A stretch of 64,000 nucleotides of DNA from Synechococcus sp. RCC307 (GTDB lineage Bacteria > Cyanobacteriota > Cyanobacteriia > PCC-6307 > Cyanobiaceae), in assembly GCA_000063525.1 (NCBI GenBank), contig CT978603.1, positions 1,855,105 to 1,919,104 of the forward strand, read 5' to 3'. The translations under genes were made by a program, and so were the position numbers. The notes beneath the pieces were generated by a model. It saw nothing but the letters and a program-made list of their open reading frames with translations, had not been told where the DNA came from and did not search any database. The stretch's first letter is position 1. Every line of letters begins with the position of its first letter. Of the stretch, positions 47,990 to 57,182 are shown piece after piece.

Positions 47990-49845
47990 CAGACGTAGTC
48001 GGCGACTTTGGCGTCGCGGCTGATCAGCAGCTCTTGAAGCTGCTCAGCATCAACGGTTTCCATCTCAACCAGCATCTCTGCCAGTTCATCGAGAAGGGCA
48101 CGGTTGTCGCTCAGCACCTGCACTGCGCGGGTGTAAGCAGCATCCACCAGGCTCGACACCTCTTTGTCGATGGTGGCTGCGGTGTCCTCCGAGAAATCAC
48201 GCTCAGCAGCAATGTCACGGCCGAGGAACATGCCGCCTTGGGAACGACCCAAAGCCACAGGACCCAGCTTGTCGCTCATGCCGAAACGGGTCACCATCTG
48301 GCGCGCCACACGGGCCACCTGTTGGAGGTCATTGGAAGCACCGGTTGTGACTTCGTCTTCGCCATACACCAGCTCTTCGGCAACACGGCCGCCCAAGGCC
48401 ACCGCCATCTGATTTTGCAGATAGGAGCGGGAGTAAAGACCCGACTCCATGCGCTCTTCACTGGGGGTGAAGAAGGTCAAACCACCGGCCTGACCGCGGG
48501 GAATGATGCTGATCTTCTGAACAGGGTCGTAATCAGGCATCAGGGCGCCCACCAAGGCGTGTCCTGACTCGTGATAAGCCACCAAGCGCTTGCGCTTTTC
48601 GCTCATCACGCGGTCTTTCTTCTCAGGACCTGCCATGACGCGCTCAATGGCGTCGTTGATCTCGTCCATGGAGACCTCGCTGAGCTGACGGCGAGCAGCC
48701 AGGATGGCGGCCTCATTCAGCAGATTGGCCAGGTCGGCGCCAGTGAAGCCAGGGGTGCGACGGGCCACTTTGTCGAGATCAACGTCTTTCGCCAGGGTCT
48801 TGCCGCGGGCGTGAACGCCAAGCACCTGGAGACGACCGCTGTAGTCAGGGCGATCAACCACCACCTGACGGTCAAAGCGACCTGGACGCATCAGCGCTTG
48901 ATCAAGCACGTCGGGGCGGTTGGTGGCCGCAACGATGATGATTCCGGTGTTGCCTTCAAAACCATCCATCTCCGTCAGGAGTTGGTTCAAGGTCTGCTCG
49001 CGCTCGTCGTTGCCGCCGCCAAGGCCGGCGCCACGTTGGCGACCTACCGCATCAATCTCATCGATGAAGACGATGCAAGGGGCGTTTTTCTTGGCCTGTT
49101 CGAACAGGTCGCGGACGCGGCTGGCACCCACGCCAACAAACATCTCAACGAATTCCGAGCCGGAAATCGAGAAGAAGGGAACGCCAGCTTCACCGGCTAC
49201 CGCTTTGGCAAGCAAGGTTTTGCCGGTGCCAGGAGGTCCCACCAACAGAACGCCTTTGGGGATCTTGGCGCCAACAGCGGTGAAGCGATCGGGGTTCTTG
49301 AGGAAGTCGACGACCTCGGTGAGCTCAAGCTTGGCGCCTTCAATGCCGGCGACATCTTCGAAGGTCACCTGGGTTTGGGGTTCCATCTGAACCCGCGCTT
49401 TGCTCTTGCCGAAGCTCATGGCCGGGTTGCCACCACCGCCCTGGGCGCGGCGAAGCAAGAAGAACAATCCACCCAGCAGCAGCAGAGGGAACAGCAGGCT
49501 GCCCAACGCCGATTGCCATGCCGGCGACTGACGGCTGGGCTGCACGTCGATGTCAACGTCGTGCTCGCTGAGCAGGTTGAGCAGGTTCTTATCGGGGGCC
49601 AGGTTCACCTGGGCGCGCTGGCCATCACTCTTAACGGCCAATGCTGTGCCCCGATCAGGAGCAATCAGCACCTTGGAGATTTCGTTGCTCTGAACGGCCT
49701 CAACGAAGTCGCTGTAGCGGAGGTTGACCGGCGCATTGTTGGGCGTATTGGAACGTCCTCCAACAAAGGCGGTGCCGAGGGCGATCAACACCACCATCAA
49801 CAGGACATACAGCCCCGCGTTGCGCCAACTCTTCTTTGCGGCCAA
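47989..49845 (-). CDS. ftsH: ATP-dependent zinc metalloprotease FtsH
   Basis: 618 residues. Two N-terminal membrane helices (residues about 10-28 and 108-124) flank a lumenal or periplasmic loop. The AAA+ domain has [29 protein letters not shown] and [20 protein letters not shown]; the protease domain has [13 protein letters not shown] (HExxH). Cyanobacterial FtsH hexamers degrade damaged D1, and one of several paralogues is expected here. The start is TTG at 49845: an in-frame TGA sits two codons upstream and GAGGGG is spaced seven bases before. It is followed by eda with a four-base overlap. Confidence 0.98.
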   Translation of the reverse strand: MAAKKSWRNAGLYVLLMVVLIALGTAFVGGRSNTPNNAPVNLRYSDFVEAVQSNEISKVLIAPDRGTALAVKSDGQRAQVNLAPDKNLLNLLSEHDVDIDVQPSRQSPAWQSALGSLLFPLLLLGGLFFLLRRAQGGGGNPAMSFGKSKARVQMEPQTQVTFEDVAGIEGAKLELTEVVDFLKNPDRFTAVGAKIPKGVLLVGPPGTGKTLLAKAVAGEAGVPFFSISGSEFVEMFVGVGASRVRDLFEQAKKNAPCIVFIDEIDAVGRQRGAGLGGGNDEREQTLNQLLTEMDGFEGNTGIIIVAATNRPDVLDQALMRPGRFDRQVVVDRPDYSGRLQVLGVHARGKTLAKDVDLDKVARRTPGFTGADLANLLNEAAILAARRQLSEVSMDEINDAIERVMAGPEKKDRVMSEKRKRLVAYHESGHALVGALMPDYDPVQKISIIPRGQAGGLTFFTPSEERMESGLYSRSYLQNQMAVALGGRVAEELVYGEDEVTTGASNDLQQVARVARQMVTRFGMSDKLGPVALGRSQGGMFLGRDIAAERDFSEDTAATIDKEVSSLVDAAYTRAVQVLSDNRALLDELAEMLVEMETVDAEQLQELLISRDAKVADYV

Positions 49846-49889
49846 GGCTCAACCCCTCGAGATTACGGAATGTTAACTGCAGTCGCCCG

Positions 49890-51047
49890 TTAGGCGGCAC
49901 GCAGCACGTCAACAACGCTGCGGAAGGCAAACCACTCGGGAATATCCTCGCCACTGCGCAGCATCTTGCGGAACTGAGTGCCGCTCAGCTTTTTGACGTG
50001 CAAATTGCTGGCTTCGGCGTGCTCAGCGGTCACGTAGCCCTCTTCGTCGGTGTAAACGAGGTTGAGAGAAGGAACGGTTTGCATCCCCAGCTCGGGGGCG
50101 TTTTCGCGGGCGAAATCTTGGGCTTGATAGGGGCCGTAGAAGTCATCACCACTCACCGACGACTTACAGCCGGCCATGTCGCGGCCAATGATGAAGTGGG
50201 TGCAGCCGTAGTTCTTGCGGATGATCATGTGCTGCAGCGCTTCCCGCGGGCCAGCCATGTGCATCGAGTAGGGCAGATAAGCCCAACGGATGCGGGAGTT
50301 ATCGACTTCTTCGGCCAGACGCTCGTAGGTCTGGAAGCGAACAGCCCCGGGGATGTCATCGCCTTGGGTGGGGCCGCACGTGGGATGCACGAGCACAACG
50401 CCGTTCTCACTGACGTTCTCGGCATGCAGAGCGCGGGTGAAGAGCTCGTAGTGGGCGCGGTGAATGGGGTTGCGGCACTGGAAGGCCACCACGTCTTCAC
50501 CTGAGGGCAGACCGGAACGCACTTCTGCAGGCGTCTTGCAGGGGAATGGACGCTGGGGGAGCTCCATGCCAACGATGGAACCGCCCAGATAAAAGCGGCC
50601 ACGTTCGGTGGCGATCATGCGCACGGCGGGGTGCTCCAAGGAGCTGGTGCCGTAGCAACCGAGCGCCTCACGGGCTTTATCGGGCTCCCACTTGCTCTCC
50701 ACCGTCATCACGGCGAGGTTGCGGCCTTGATAGCTGAGCAGCAGGCGCTGACCAACGGCAATGTCGTCCCGATCGGTGTCCATCACGATCGGCAAGCCAA
50801 ACAGCAGGCCTGAGGTGGTGCGATTGCTCTCGACAACCGAGCGGTAGTCCTCCTCGCCCATGAAGCCGCGCAGGGGGGAGAAACCTCCCACCATCAACAG
50901 CTCCACATCGCAAGCGTTGCGATCACTGCACTCAACACGGTGATCAACTCCTGCGATGGCCGCCTCCCACTGGTCAGCAGGCAAGCGCAGATCCACCAGC
51001 GTGCCGCCGTGGGGTGCAATCAGTGCCTGGGGAGCGGTGCTGGTCAT
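49890..51047 (-). CDS. sat: Sulfate adenylyltransferase (ATP sulfurylase)
   Basis: 385 residues; first step of sulfate assimilation, ATP plus sulfate to APS. The catalytic signature FQCRNPIHRAHYEL and the IIRKNYGCTHFIIGRDMAGC segment are clear, with MVGGFSPLRGFM near the N terminus. There is no fused APS kinase domain. It lies between psbO (59 bases upstream) and ftsH (44 bases downstream) on the same strand. Confidence 0.97.
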   Translation of the reverse strand: MTSTAPQALIAPHGGTLVDLRLPADQWEAAIAGVDHRVECSDRNACDVELLMVGGFSPLRGFMGEEDYRSVVESNRTTSGLLFGLPIVMDTDRDDIAVGQRLLLSYQGRNLAVMTVESKWEPDKAREALGCYGTSSLEHPAVRMIATERGRFYLGGSIVGMELPQRPFPCKTPAEVRSGLPSGEDVVAFQCRNPIHRAHYELFTRALHAENVSENGVVLVHPTCGPTQGDDIPGAVRFQTYERLAEEVDNSRIRWAYLPYSMHMAGPREALQHMIIRKNYGCTHFIIGRDMAGCKSSVSGDDFYGPYQAQDFARENAPELGMQTVPSLNLVYTDEEGYVTAEHAEASNLHVKKLSGTQFRKMLRSGEDIPEWFAFRSVVDVLRAA

Positions 51048-51050
51048 CGA

Positions 51051-51098
51051 GCCGGGGGCGAAATGCGGTTGAATTCTTCCAGATCAACGGCCCCCGGC
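51051..51098 (-). other. Perfect 9-bp inverted repeat between psbO and sat
   Basis: GCCGGGGGC (51051-51059) and GCCCCCGGC (51090-51098) pair exactly across a 30-base loop. It sits just after the psbO stop on the minus strand but is not followed by a T run. It could protect the psbO transcript 3' end or weaken readthrough into sat. Confidence 0.4.
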
Positions 51099-51106
51099 GG
51101 GAGCCA

Positions 51107-51937
51107 TCAGGCCTGCTCGAGGCGGCCGTAGAGCTCACCAGAGACCTGAACGTCAAACGTCTCACGGCCACCCATGTCGGAGTCAGAAGGCTGAACGGCG
51201 GTGAAGACACCAGCGAATTCGCCAGTCTCGGCATCAACGCGGGTGATGGAGAAAGACATGGTGCCGGTGCCATCGATGTAGCGCTTGACGTTCTCGCTGT
51301 TGAGTTCGTCCTCCCCGATGTCCTGAGCGGCCACCAGACCCTGGGCGTAGCCAACACCGGTGGTCAGCGCACGGCCTTTGGGATCGAGGAAGTTGCTGGT
51401 GCGGTAGCTGGGGGTGCGGTACTCACCGCTGAAATCGGTGCTGGTGGTGATGGCGCTGCCATCGGCCGTGGCCAGCAGCTGCTTGCTGGAGAAGGTGAAC
51501 GGAATTTCCTCACCACCGGGGAGCAGCACGGTGATCGGCTGGAAGTCGATGCCGCCTTTCTCCTTGAACTGCAAACCGCTGTCGGTTACAGCCAGATCGC
51601 CATAGACCGAGTCGAGGCTGGAGGTGTAGCGGGTCAGGATCCGGCCTTCCACGAACTGGGCTTCCTGACGCTTGTTGGTGGGCTCACCCTTCACCGCCAC
51701 GGTGCTGGGGTGGAAGCACATCTCCTGCAAGGAGTACTTGCCACCAGCGGTGAGGCTGATGCTGCCGCGGGCCGACTCCGGCAGGGTGATGCAGTCGTTG
51801 GCCAGGCCAGTGTTGTGGATGTCGTCGTAGGTCAGATCGGCGCGATCGATCGATTTGGCGTCGCCACTACAGGCGGTCAGCAGTGCCAGACAGGCCGCCA
51901 AACAAAGAGCAACGGTTGTCCGCAGCAGGGAACGCAT
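51107..51937 (-). CDS. psbO: Photosystem II manganese-stabilizing protein PsbO
   Basis: 276 residues; the 33-kDa lumenal extrinsic subunit that protects the oxygen-evolving Mn cluster. The signal peptide (MRSLLRTTVALCLAACLALL) ends in LTACSG; a lipobox-like Cys at the cleavage point is common in this group. Then TYDDIHNTGLANDCITLPES and the disulfide partner Cys in SLQEMCFHPSTVAV are seen. ATG 51937 is preferred; another ATG lies five codons upstream. Divergent from a small hypothetical gene, 83 bases away. Confidence 0.97.
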   Translation of the reverse strand: MRSLLRTTVALCLAACLALLTACSGDAKSIDRADLTYDDIHNTGLANDCITLPESARGSISLTAGGKYSLQEMCFHPSTVAVKGEPTNKRQEAQFVEGRILTRYTSSLDSVYGDLAVTDSGLQFKEKGGIDFQPITVLLPGGEEIPFTFSSKQLLATADGSAITTSTDFSGEYRTPSYRTSNFLDPKGRALTTGVGYAQGLVAAQDIGEDELNSENVKRYIDGTGTMSFSITRVDAETGEFAGVFTAVQPSDSDMGGRETFDVQVSGELYGRLEQA

Positions 51938-52020
51938 GGGCCGGCAGTACATCGTGAGCGCGATCGTACAACTGAAAACCGCCGTCCCTCGTAGGATGTC
52001 GCGGCTCTCAACATGGCTCG

Positions 52021-52344
52021 ATGTCTGCTCCCCAAAGCGACTGGACGGCGCGCCTGCAACGTTGGTGCACCGAAGGGGCTGAGCTCAGCGAGCAAGCCGG
52101 GAACGATCCCGAACAGCTGTTGGTGGTGTTGCGGCAGCTCGAACAGCTCCACCGCGACTTACAAGACGGGCCGTTCCGCAACAGCCTGCCCTCCGATCGC
52201 CACCAGCTCTACAAGTTGCTGCAGGCCATGGAGCAAAACGGTGGCTGGCCTTACATCCCCCGGCTACAGCTCAAAACCTTCATGGAACTGCTGGAACCAG
52301 GCAACGAGCACGACACGCCTGATCAATCCGCCCTTGCTGCCTGA
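52021..52344 (+). CDS. Conserved-looking hypothetical protein (107 aa)
   Basis: 107 soluble residues starting MSAPQSDWTARLQRWCTEGA, with helices rich in Leu and Gln (LLVVLRQLEQLHRDLQDG, HQLYKLLQAMEQNGGWPYIP). The Leu/Tyr/Trp pattern and single-copy position by psbO look typical of small cyanobacterial proteins of unknown function. I do not recognise a named family. Its last 22 bases overlap the end of coaBC on the other strand. Confidence 0.72.
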   Translation: MSAPQSDWTARLQRWCTEGAELSEQAGNDPEQLLVVLRQLEQLHRDLQDGPFRNSLPSDRHQLYKLLQAMEQNGGWPYIPRLQLKTFMELLEPGNEHDTPDQSALAA

Positions 52345-53600
52345 GGCAACCTGAGCCTCAGGTGATCCAAAAGGCCATGGGCCAAGGCCAACTTGCTGCA
52401 CGGGCCCATGGCTTCTGGGCTGGCCCCTCGGCTGAGCAGCCATCCCTGATTGGCTGAGGCGGCAAAACCAACCCCTGGTTGATCAATGGGGTTGGCAAAC
52501 AGCAGATCACAGCCTTTGCGCTGAAATTTGGCCTCGGCCTGGGGCAACACATCGCCGCTATGGGCTGCAAAACCCATCAACACCTGATCGGCGGAGCGGC
52601 GCTGCACCATCTGGTGCAGCAGATCCGGAACCATTTCCCAACTGGCTGGGCTGTGCAGCACCTCTTGCAGCTCCTGTTTGCTGAGCTTGCCGCTCAAGGG
52701 CTGCTGCAAACGCTGATCAGCCACAGCGGCCGCCATCACCACGGCTGCCGCACTGGCCTGATGGCGCTCGAGCAGCTGCTCCAACTCAGCGGCCGTGCCA
52801 AACCCCTCGCTGTTCAACCCTTCGAGCAACCCAGACTCCAGCTGCAGCGGACCGTGCAACAGGCGAACCTGCGCCCCGCGCCAGCGGGCCGCCTGGGCCA
52901 GCAGCACCCCCATCAACCCAGTGGATGGATTGCTCAGCACCCGGGCGGGATCGAGGAACTCCTGGGTGGGGCCAGCTGTGACCAGCAACTCCACACCCTC
53001 GAAATCGCGCTGAACGCCATGCACCGCCAAGGACGTAGCCGCCTGCAGGAGCAAGCTCGGCTCCACCATTCGGCCACTGCCGCGCCGGTCACAGGCCAGC
53101 AAGCCTTCGGTGGCCGGGGGCAACGCCAACAGCGATTGATCGCTCTGTAGTTGCTGCCAATTGCGCTGCACCGCAGGCGATTCCCACATGTCGGTGTTCA
53201 TCGCTGCCGCCGCTAGCACAGGAACCCGTGTGGCCATCAGCGTGGAGGCCAGCAGGGTGTCAGCCAGGCCATGCACCAACCGCGCCAGCGTGCTGGCGCT
53301 CAACGGCACCAGCAACACCAGATCAGGCCATTCCGCCAGATCGATGTGGAGGGGCCTGGGCTCGTGATGACTCCATTGATCAGCTTCGAGATAGCAGCGG
53401 TGGCGCGACAGGCTGGCCAAGGCCACAGGGCTCACCAATTCGGCTGCACTGGGTGAGAGCAGACAACGCACCTCAGCCCCCCGCTTCACAAGGGCGCTCA
53501 CCAGCTGCGGCAATTTCACCGCCGCGATGCTCCCGCTGCCCGCCACCAAAATGCGCCGCCCAGCAAGGGGCTCAAGCGGATCGAGGGGGGCGCTGGTCAT
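52323..53600 (-). CDS. coaBC: Bifunctional phosphopantothenoylcysteine decarboxylase/phosphopantothenate-cysteine ligase
   Basis: 425 residues; two steps of coenzyme A synthesis. The CoaC flavoprotein half (residues about 12-190) has VAGSGSIAAVKLPQLVSALV and AAAMNTDMWESPAVQRNWQQ. The CoaB half (about 200-420) has LVTAGPTQEFLDPARVLSNP and VVMAAAVADQRLQQP, the CTP-dependent ligase marks. The ATG overlaps the stop of the DUF2555 gene (ATGA), so the two are coupled. Confidence 0.96.
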   Translation of the reverse strand: MTSAPLDPLEPLAGRRILVAGSGSIAAVKLPQLVSALVKRGAEVRCLLSPSAAELVSPVALASLSRHRCYLEADQWSHHEPRPLHIDLAEWPDLVLLVPLSASTLARLVHGLADTLLASTLMATRVPVLAAAAMNTDMWESPAVQRNWQQLQSDQSLLALPPATEGLLACDRRGSGRMVEPSLLLQAATSLAVHGVQRDFEGVELLVTAGPTQEFLDPARVLSNPSTGLMGVLLAQAARWRGAQVRLLHGPLQLESGLLEGLNSEGFGTAAELEQLLERHQASAAAVVMAAAVADQRLQQPLSGKLSKQELQEVLHSPASWEMVPDLLHQMVQRRSADQVLMGFAAHSGDVLPQAEAKFQRKGCDLLFANPIDQPGVGFAASANQGWLLSRGASPEAMGPCSKLALAHGLLDHLRLRLPQAARAD

Positions 53601-53815
53601 CAGTCCTCGTCAAAGGGTTCCTGATCAACCAGATGCACATAGGGGCGCACGAGCTCAGGGCGATGGATCGCCAGGGCCCTGAGCAGGTGCCAGTCGCCAA
53701 GCCCATCAAATGGGGAGGCGTAATCGTCGTCCTCCAGGCGCTGGGCGAGGACCGCCACGCTGGCTTCGGTCTGGGCGGCCAGCAGTTCTTCAGTGATCAG
53801 GGCGGTTGAGGACAT
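53600..53815 (-). CDS. DUF2555 family small protein
   Basis: 71 residues with the DUF2555 pattern: LAQRLEDDDYASPFDGLGDW then HLLRALAIHRPELVRPYVHL and an acidic end. Small cyanobacterial family without a firmly known role. It precedes coaBC with an ATGA overlap, and diverges from tRNA-Ala. Confidence 0.85.
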   Translation of the reverse strand: MSSTALITEELLAAQTEASVAVLAQRLEDDDYASPFDGLGDWHLLRALAIHRPELVRPYVHLVDQEPFDED

Positions 53816-53843
53816 GTTTGGTAGCTTCGAATCAAGTCCCCAA

Positions 53844-53916
53844 GGGGAATTAGCTCAGCTGGTAGAGCGCTGCGATCGCACCGCAGAGGTCAGGGGTTCG
53901 AATCCCCTATTCTCCA
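53844..53916 (+). tRNA. tRNA-Ala (anticodon CGC)
   Basis: 73 bases with acceptor GGGGAAT/ATTCTCC, discriminator A, D arm GCTC-AGCTGGTA-GAGC, anticodon stem CTGCG/CGCAG with loop ATCGCAC giving anticodon CGC, and T arm AGGGG-TTCGAAT-CCCCT. CCA is not encoded. It reads GCG codons. The octamer GCGATCGC lies inside the anticodon arm. Confidence 0.94.
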
Positions 53917-53921
53917 TCGCC

Positions 53922-54305
53922 ATGATGGCCTGGCCGCTGCTCTTGGCATCCCTGCCCCTGCTGCAAACCGCGCAGGACAGGATCGTGTTGCTGGATGTTG
54001 GCCCGCTGCAGCCGCTGCCGGCTTGGGCTCTGACGAGTGAGCAATCAACAGAGGATCGCCCGGCCACCATGCGTGTGGCTTGGACCGAACGCCAGCAACT
54101 CGATGGCCCCGGCCGCTGGGCTGTGGCCTATGGAATCGACTGCGAGGGACGGCGCATCCGCCGCTTGAGCGCGCCGCTGGATCTGAATGCAGGCAGCTTT
54201 GCCAAACAAGCTGCCATCACTGGTGAAGCGGGTTTTTGGTACCCCGAACGGCCCTTCACGCTGCTGAGCCGCCTGTTGCAACAGGCGTGTGCAACCCAGC
54301 GATGA
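53922..54305 (+). CDS. Small secreted hypothetical protein (127 aa)
   Basis: 127 residues. MMAWPLLLASLPLLQTAQ looks like a short signal peptide. The mature part has a pair of cysteines (IDCEGRRIRRL and QQACATQR) and hydrophilic beta-like sequence (TMRVAWTERQQL). I do not recognise the family. The ATG is only five bases after the tRNA-Ala 3' end, so the mRNA is most likely made by cutting a shared tRNA transcript. Confidence 0.65.
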   Translation: MMAWPLLLASLPLLQTAQDRIVLLDVGPLQPLPAWALTSEQSTEDRPATMRVAWTERQQLDGPGRWAVAYGIDCEGRRIRRLSAPLDLNAGSFAKQAAITGEAGFWYPERPFTLLSRLLQQACATQR

Positions 54306-54371
54306 GGAGCGGGAGTTTATCCCTCAGCACCTCAATGGGGTACAAAGGGTCACCAACCTCAATGGTGAGCG

Positions 54372-54572
54372 ATGTCGCAGTCCAAGCGTGAACAGGTCGT
54401 CAGCCACCTCCGTTACATCCGCCAAGAACTGCGCGAAATGCATCAAGGCGTTATGGACGACGGCCTGCTGCCCGAAAGCGGTGAAGTCCGTGGTGTGATG
54501 GCCCAAATGGAAGCGCTGCTGGAACTGCTGGAAGGCAAAGGCAGCCGCAAGGCCAAAGAAGTCAAATCCTGA
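54372..54572 (+). CDS. Small hypothetical helical protein (66 aa)
   Basis: 66 residues, MSQSKREQVVSHLRYIRQEL followed by a helix-turn-helix-like pair with acidic loop (MHQGVMDDGLLPESGEVRG) and MAQMEALLELLEGKGSRKAK. Highly charged, no membrane segment; coiled-coil-like. The pattern is typical of small conserved picocyanobacterial proteins of unknown function. The nearest neighbours give no hint of role. Confidence 0.7.
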   Translation: MSQSKREQVVSHLRYIRQELREMHQGVMDDGLLPESGEVRGVMAQMEALLELLEGKGSRKAKEVKS

Positions 54573-54691
54573 GCTGGCACCACCTGTAGTGGTTGAGGCA
54601 ACCACAAGGACCAGATGTTGTGTATAAAGGGCCTGGCGGAGCACCGGGCCAGGTGATGGGGATCCCAGGCTCGCTTCGCCAGATCTTCCAA

Positions 54692-55201
54692 TCAACCGAG
54701 CACGACCAGGTAACGGGCTCCCACCTGCTTGACCCAGCGGGTGACCTCTTCGGTTAGGGCGCGACCAGCAAGGCCGATGCAACCTGCCGTGCCATCCAAG
54801 CTGACGTCCTCGTGGATGCCGAAGTGGCCCCGGGTCGTGCCAAAGAGTGGATCAACAGGGATAAACCAACTGCGACCGATCTCATAGAGATCGCCGGAAT
54901 GAAGCTTGATCGGAGACCCCACGGTGTAGGCGCCCGGCGGCAGAGGCGCGTGGTTGCCGGGCCTCCAAAAACGATCCAAGCGCTCAGTCTCAGGGCGCCC
55001 AGTCACCGTCGTCCAGCGGCGCAGGGGCCGCTCACCACGCCAGAGGGTGAGATCCCAGAGACGATTTCCGCGGCGATCGCGCTGCGGGGTTGGGGCCAAC
55101 TCAAGCCAGGGCTCCTCGGTTTCGGCAACGTGCTTGGCGAACTGAGTGGGCAGCGCTGGATCCGGCAGCTCTTGCGGTTCCCCCAAAAAGAACGGAAGCA
55201 T
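54692..55201 (-). CDS. L,D-transpeptidase (YkuD-like) catalytic-domain protein without signal peptide
   Basis: 169 residues. The catalytic region reads HFGIHEDVSLDGTAGCIGLA, close to the His...Cys arrangement of L,D-transpeptidases, with PPGAYTVGSPIKLHSGDLYE upstream as in YkuD folds. Predicted role in peptidoglycan crosslinking or lipoprotein attachment. An in-frame TGA lies one codon before the ATG at 55201, so no longer start with a signal peptide is possible; the protein as read would stay in the cytoplasm unless exported otherwise. Confidence 0.75.
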   Translation of the reverse strand: MLPFFLGEPQELPDPALPTQFAKHVAETEEPWLELAPTPQRDRRGNRLWDLTLWRGERPLRRWTTVTGRPETERLDRFWRPGNHAPLPPGAYTVGSPIKLHSGDLYEIGRSWFIPVDPLFGTTRGHFGIHEDVSLDGTAGCIGLAGRALTEEVTRWVKQVGARYLVVLG

Positions 55202-55298
55202 GGGTCACGTTCGAGGTGGCGCTGAGCTTCGCTGATTTCCGCTCACCAGAGGAAAACAGCAGGACAGCGCGCAAACCGAATCCCACGCGACTCAAGCG

Positions 55299-55631
55299 AT
55301 GCAAGCGACGCGACTCAACCGGCTCAGCGGTCAACTGCTCAGCCGCCTGAGCCAATGGGCCGAGAACCCATGGCGCCGCTTCTCGCTGCTGGTGCTGGTG
55401 CTGTTGGCCGGCTTCAGTGCCGGGGTCAGCATCGGCTCGGTCGCCGGTGTGCTGATGGTGATCGACCCAGTGGGAGCCCTGGTGGTGGTGGCCGCCTCAG
55501 AACTCGCCATCAAGGCAAGACGGCCCCTGCTCAAGCGCGGCGGCGACAAACTGCCGCTGGGCCTGTTGGACATGGCCCGCATGGGAATCGTTTATGGCCT
55601 GCTGCTCGAAGGCATCAAATCGAGCATTTAA
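55299..55631 (+). CDS. Ycf20 (DUF565) family membrane protein
   Basis: 110 residues: TRLNRLSGQLLSRLSQWAEN then PWRRFSLLVLVLLAGFSAGV, the Ycf20/DUF565 entry, a membrane helix, a loop, and a second hydrophobic segment (VIDPVGALVVVAASELAIKA). Plastid and cyanobacterial family linked to thylakoid function in plants; role in cyanobacteria is not fixed. It lies 66 bases before the NDH-2 gene on the same strand. Confidence 0.82.
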   Translation: MQATRLNRLSGQLLSRLSQWAENPWRRFSLLVLVLLAGFSAGVSIGSVAGVLMVIDPVGALVVVAASELAIKARRPLLKRGGDKLPLGLLDMARMGIVYGLLLEGIKSSI

Positions 55632-55697
55632 TCCCTGCTTCGCGGCCAATTTTGAACGGCGTTCATACCTTGTGGAAGTTGATCGCTACAAGGGCCA

Positions 55698-57182
55698 ATG
55701 ACTGCCACCCGTGAGCGTTTCTTTCTTGAACTCGAGCCTCCAATGGAGGAGCTGCGGGGCAAGCCCCATGTGGTGATCGTTGGTGGTGGCTTTGCCGGCA
55801 TCAAGGCCTGCAAGGCCTTCAAGGGCGCTGATGTGCGCGTCACCCTGATCGACAAGCGCAACTTCAACCTGTTCCAACCGCTGCTCTATCAAGTGGCAAC
55901 TGGCCTGGTCTCCCGCGGCGATGTGGCCACCCCATTGCGCCAATTGGTGGGGGCCCAGCGCAATGTTCAGGTGCTGCTTGGTGAAGTCAGCGAGATCCAA
56001 ACCGAGGCCAAGCAGGTCATCTTCAATGGCAAGGCCATGGCCTATGACCACCTGATCCTGGCCACCGGATCAGGCAGCAGCTTTTTTGGCCACGACGACT
56101 GGCGCGGCATTGCCCCGCCGATGAAGATCCTCGAGCACGCCGAAGAGATTCGCCGACGGCTGCTCATGGCCCTGGAGCAAGCCGAGCAAACCCCCAACGG
56201 CGACGAGCGCGCGTTTCTGCAAACGGTTGTGGTGGTTGGCGGCGGTCCCACCGGCTGCGAAATGGCCGGCGCCATCAACGAGCTGATGCGGCGCTCGATG
56301 GCCAAGGACTTCAACCAACTCGACCCAGGGGCCACACGGATCATGGTGGTGGACCCCGGCGACCGGCTGCTCAAGGCCATGCCGGAAGCCTGCTCTGCAG
56401 CTGCTGCCAAGGAATTGCAAGCCATGGGTGTGGAGCTCTGCTTCCACAGCCGGGTTCAGTCGATCGTGCCCGGTGAAGTGCTGATCACCACCCCCGAGGG
56501 TGAGCGCACAATCAAGGCCGCCAATGTGTTTTGGACTGCTGGTGTGCGCGCCTCGCATCTCGGCAAAAAACTGGCGGAAGCCACTGGCTGTGAAGTGGAC
56601 CGCGGCGGCCGAGTGATGGTGGAACCGGATTTCTCCATCCCCAATCACCCTGAAATCCGGGTGGTGGGCGATCTCTGCAGCTACAAACACACCGCCGACG
56701 GCAAAGCCTTGCCGGGCATGGCCGGTCCAGCGGTGCAAATGGGCGGCTGGGTTGCCAAAGACATTCGCGCCCAACTGGAGGGCCGCAGCCACAAACCCTT
56801 TGCCTGGTTTGACTTCGGCAGCATGGCGGTGTTGGGCCGGCTCGGCGCTGTGGCCGACCTGCGCGGGATCAAGCTGGCGGGCCTGCCGGCCTGGGTTCTG
56901 TGGGCCGTAGCCCACCTGGCCTTCATGCCCGATGAAGAGAATCGCCTCACCCTGCTGGTGAAATGGCTTTGGGCCATCCTCACCAGGCAACGGGGATCGC
57001 TGTTGCTGACCGGGATGCCCAGCCAGCACGTGGGGCTGGAAGGAGGTTCAGCCCCCTTCCCCATGGGCCTGCACAGCGAACCGTCCATCGCCGAAATGGA
57101 CGGGACCATGGGCAAGGCCATGGAGAACTTCCGCGAAGCGGAAAACCCCCAAGCACCCGCCTCAGCTCAACCCAGCAGCTGA
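55698..57182 (+). CDS. Type II NAD(P)H dehydrogenase (NDH-2 family)
   Basis: 494 residues, FAD-linked, one-subunit quinone reductase that does not pump protons. Two Rossmann motifs: FAD site [20 protein letters not shown] (about residue 16) and NAD site [20 protein letters not shown] (about residue 176), plus the second FAD contact [21 protein letters not shown] hydrophobic C-terminal segment ([20 protein letters not shown]) should anchor it to the membrane. Related to Synechocystis ndbA/B/C; which paralogue cannot be told. The 3' end overlaps pyrB by 21 bases. Confidence 0.9.
   Translation: MTATRERFFLELEPPMEELRGKPHVVIVGGGFAGIKACKAFKGADVRVTLIDKRNFNLFQPLLYQVATGLVSRGDVATPLRQLVGAQRNVQVLLGEVSEIQTEAKQVIFNGKAMAYDHLILATGSGSSFFGHDDWRGIAPPMKILEHAEEIRRRLLMALEQAEQTPNGDERAFLQTVVVVGGGPTGCEMAGAINELMRRSMAKDFNQLDPGATRIMVVDPGDRLLKAMPEACSAAAAKELQAMGVELCFHSRVQSIVPGEVLITTPEGERTIKAANVFWTAGVRASHLGKKLAEATGCEVDRGGRVMVEPDFSIPNHPEIRVVGDLCSYKHTADGKALPGMAGPAVQMGGWVAKDIRAQLEGRSHKPFAWFDFGSMAVLGRLGAVADLRGIKLAGLPAWVLWAVAHLAFMPDEENRLTLLVKWLWAILTRQRGSLLLTGMPSQHVGLEGGSAPFPMGLHSEPSIAEMDGTMGKAMENFREAENPQAPASAQPSS

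Noticed and set aside
54632-54653. Hairpin CCTGGC/GCCAGG after the 66-residue protein gene
   Set aside because: Only six pairs with a ten-base loop and no T run; too weak to call a terminator.
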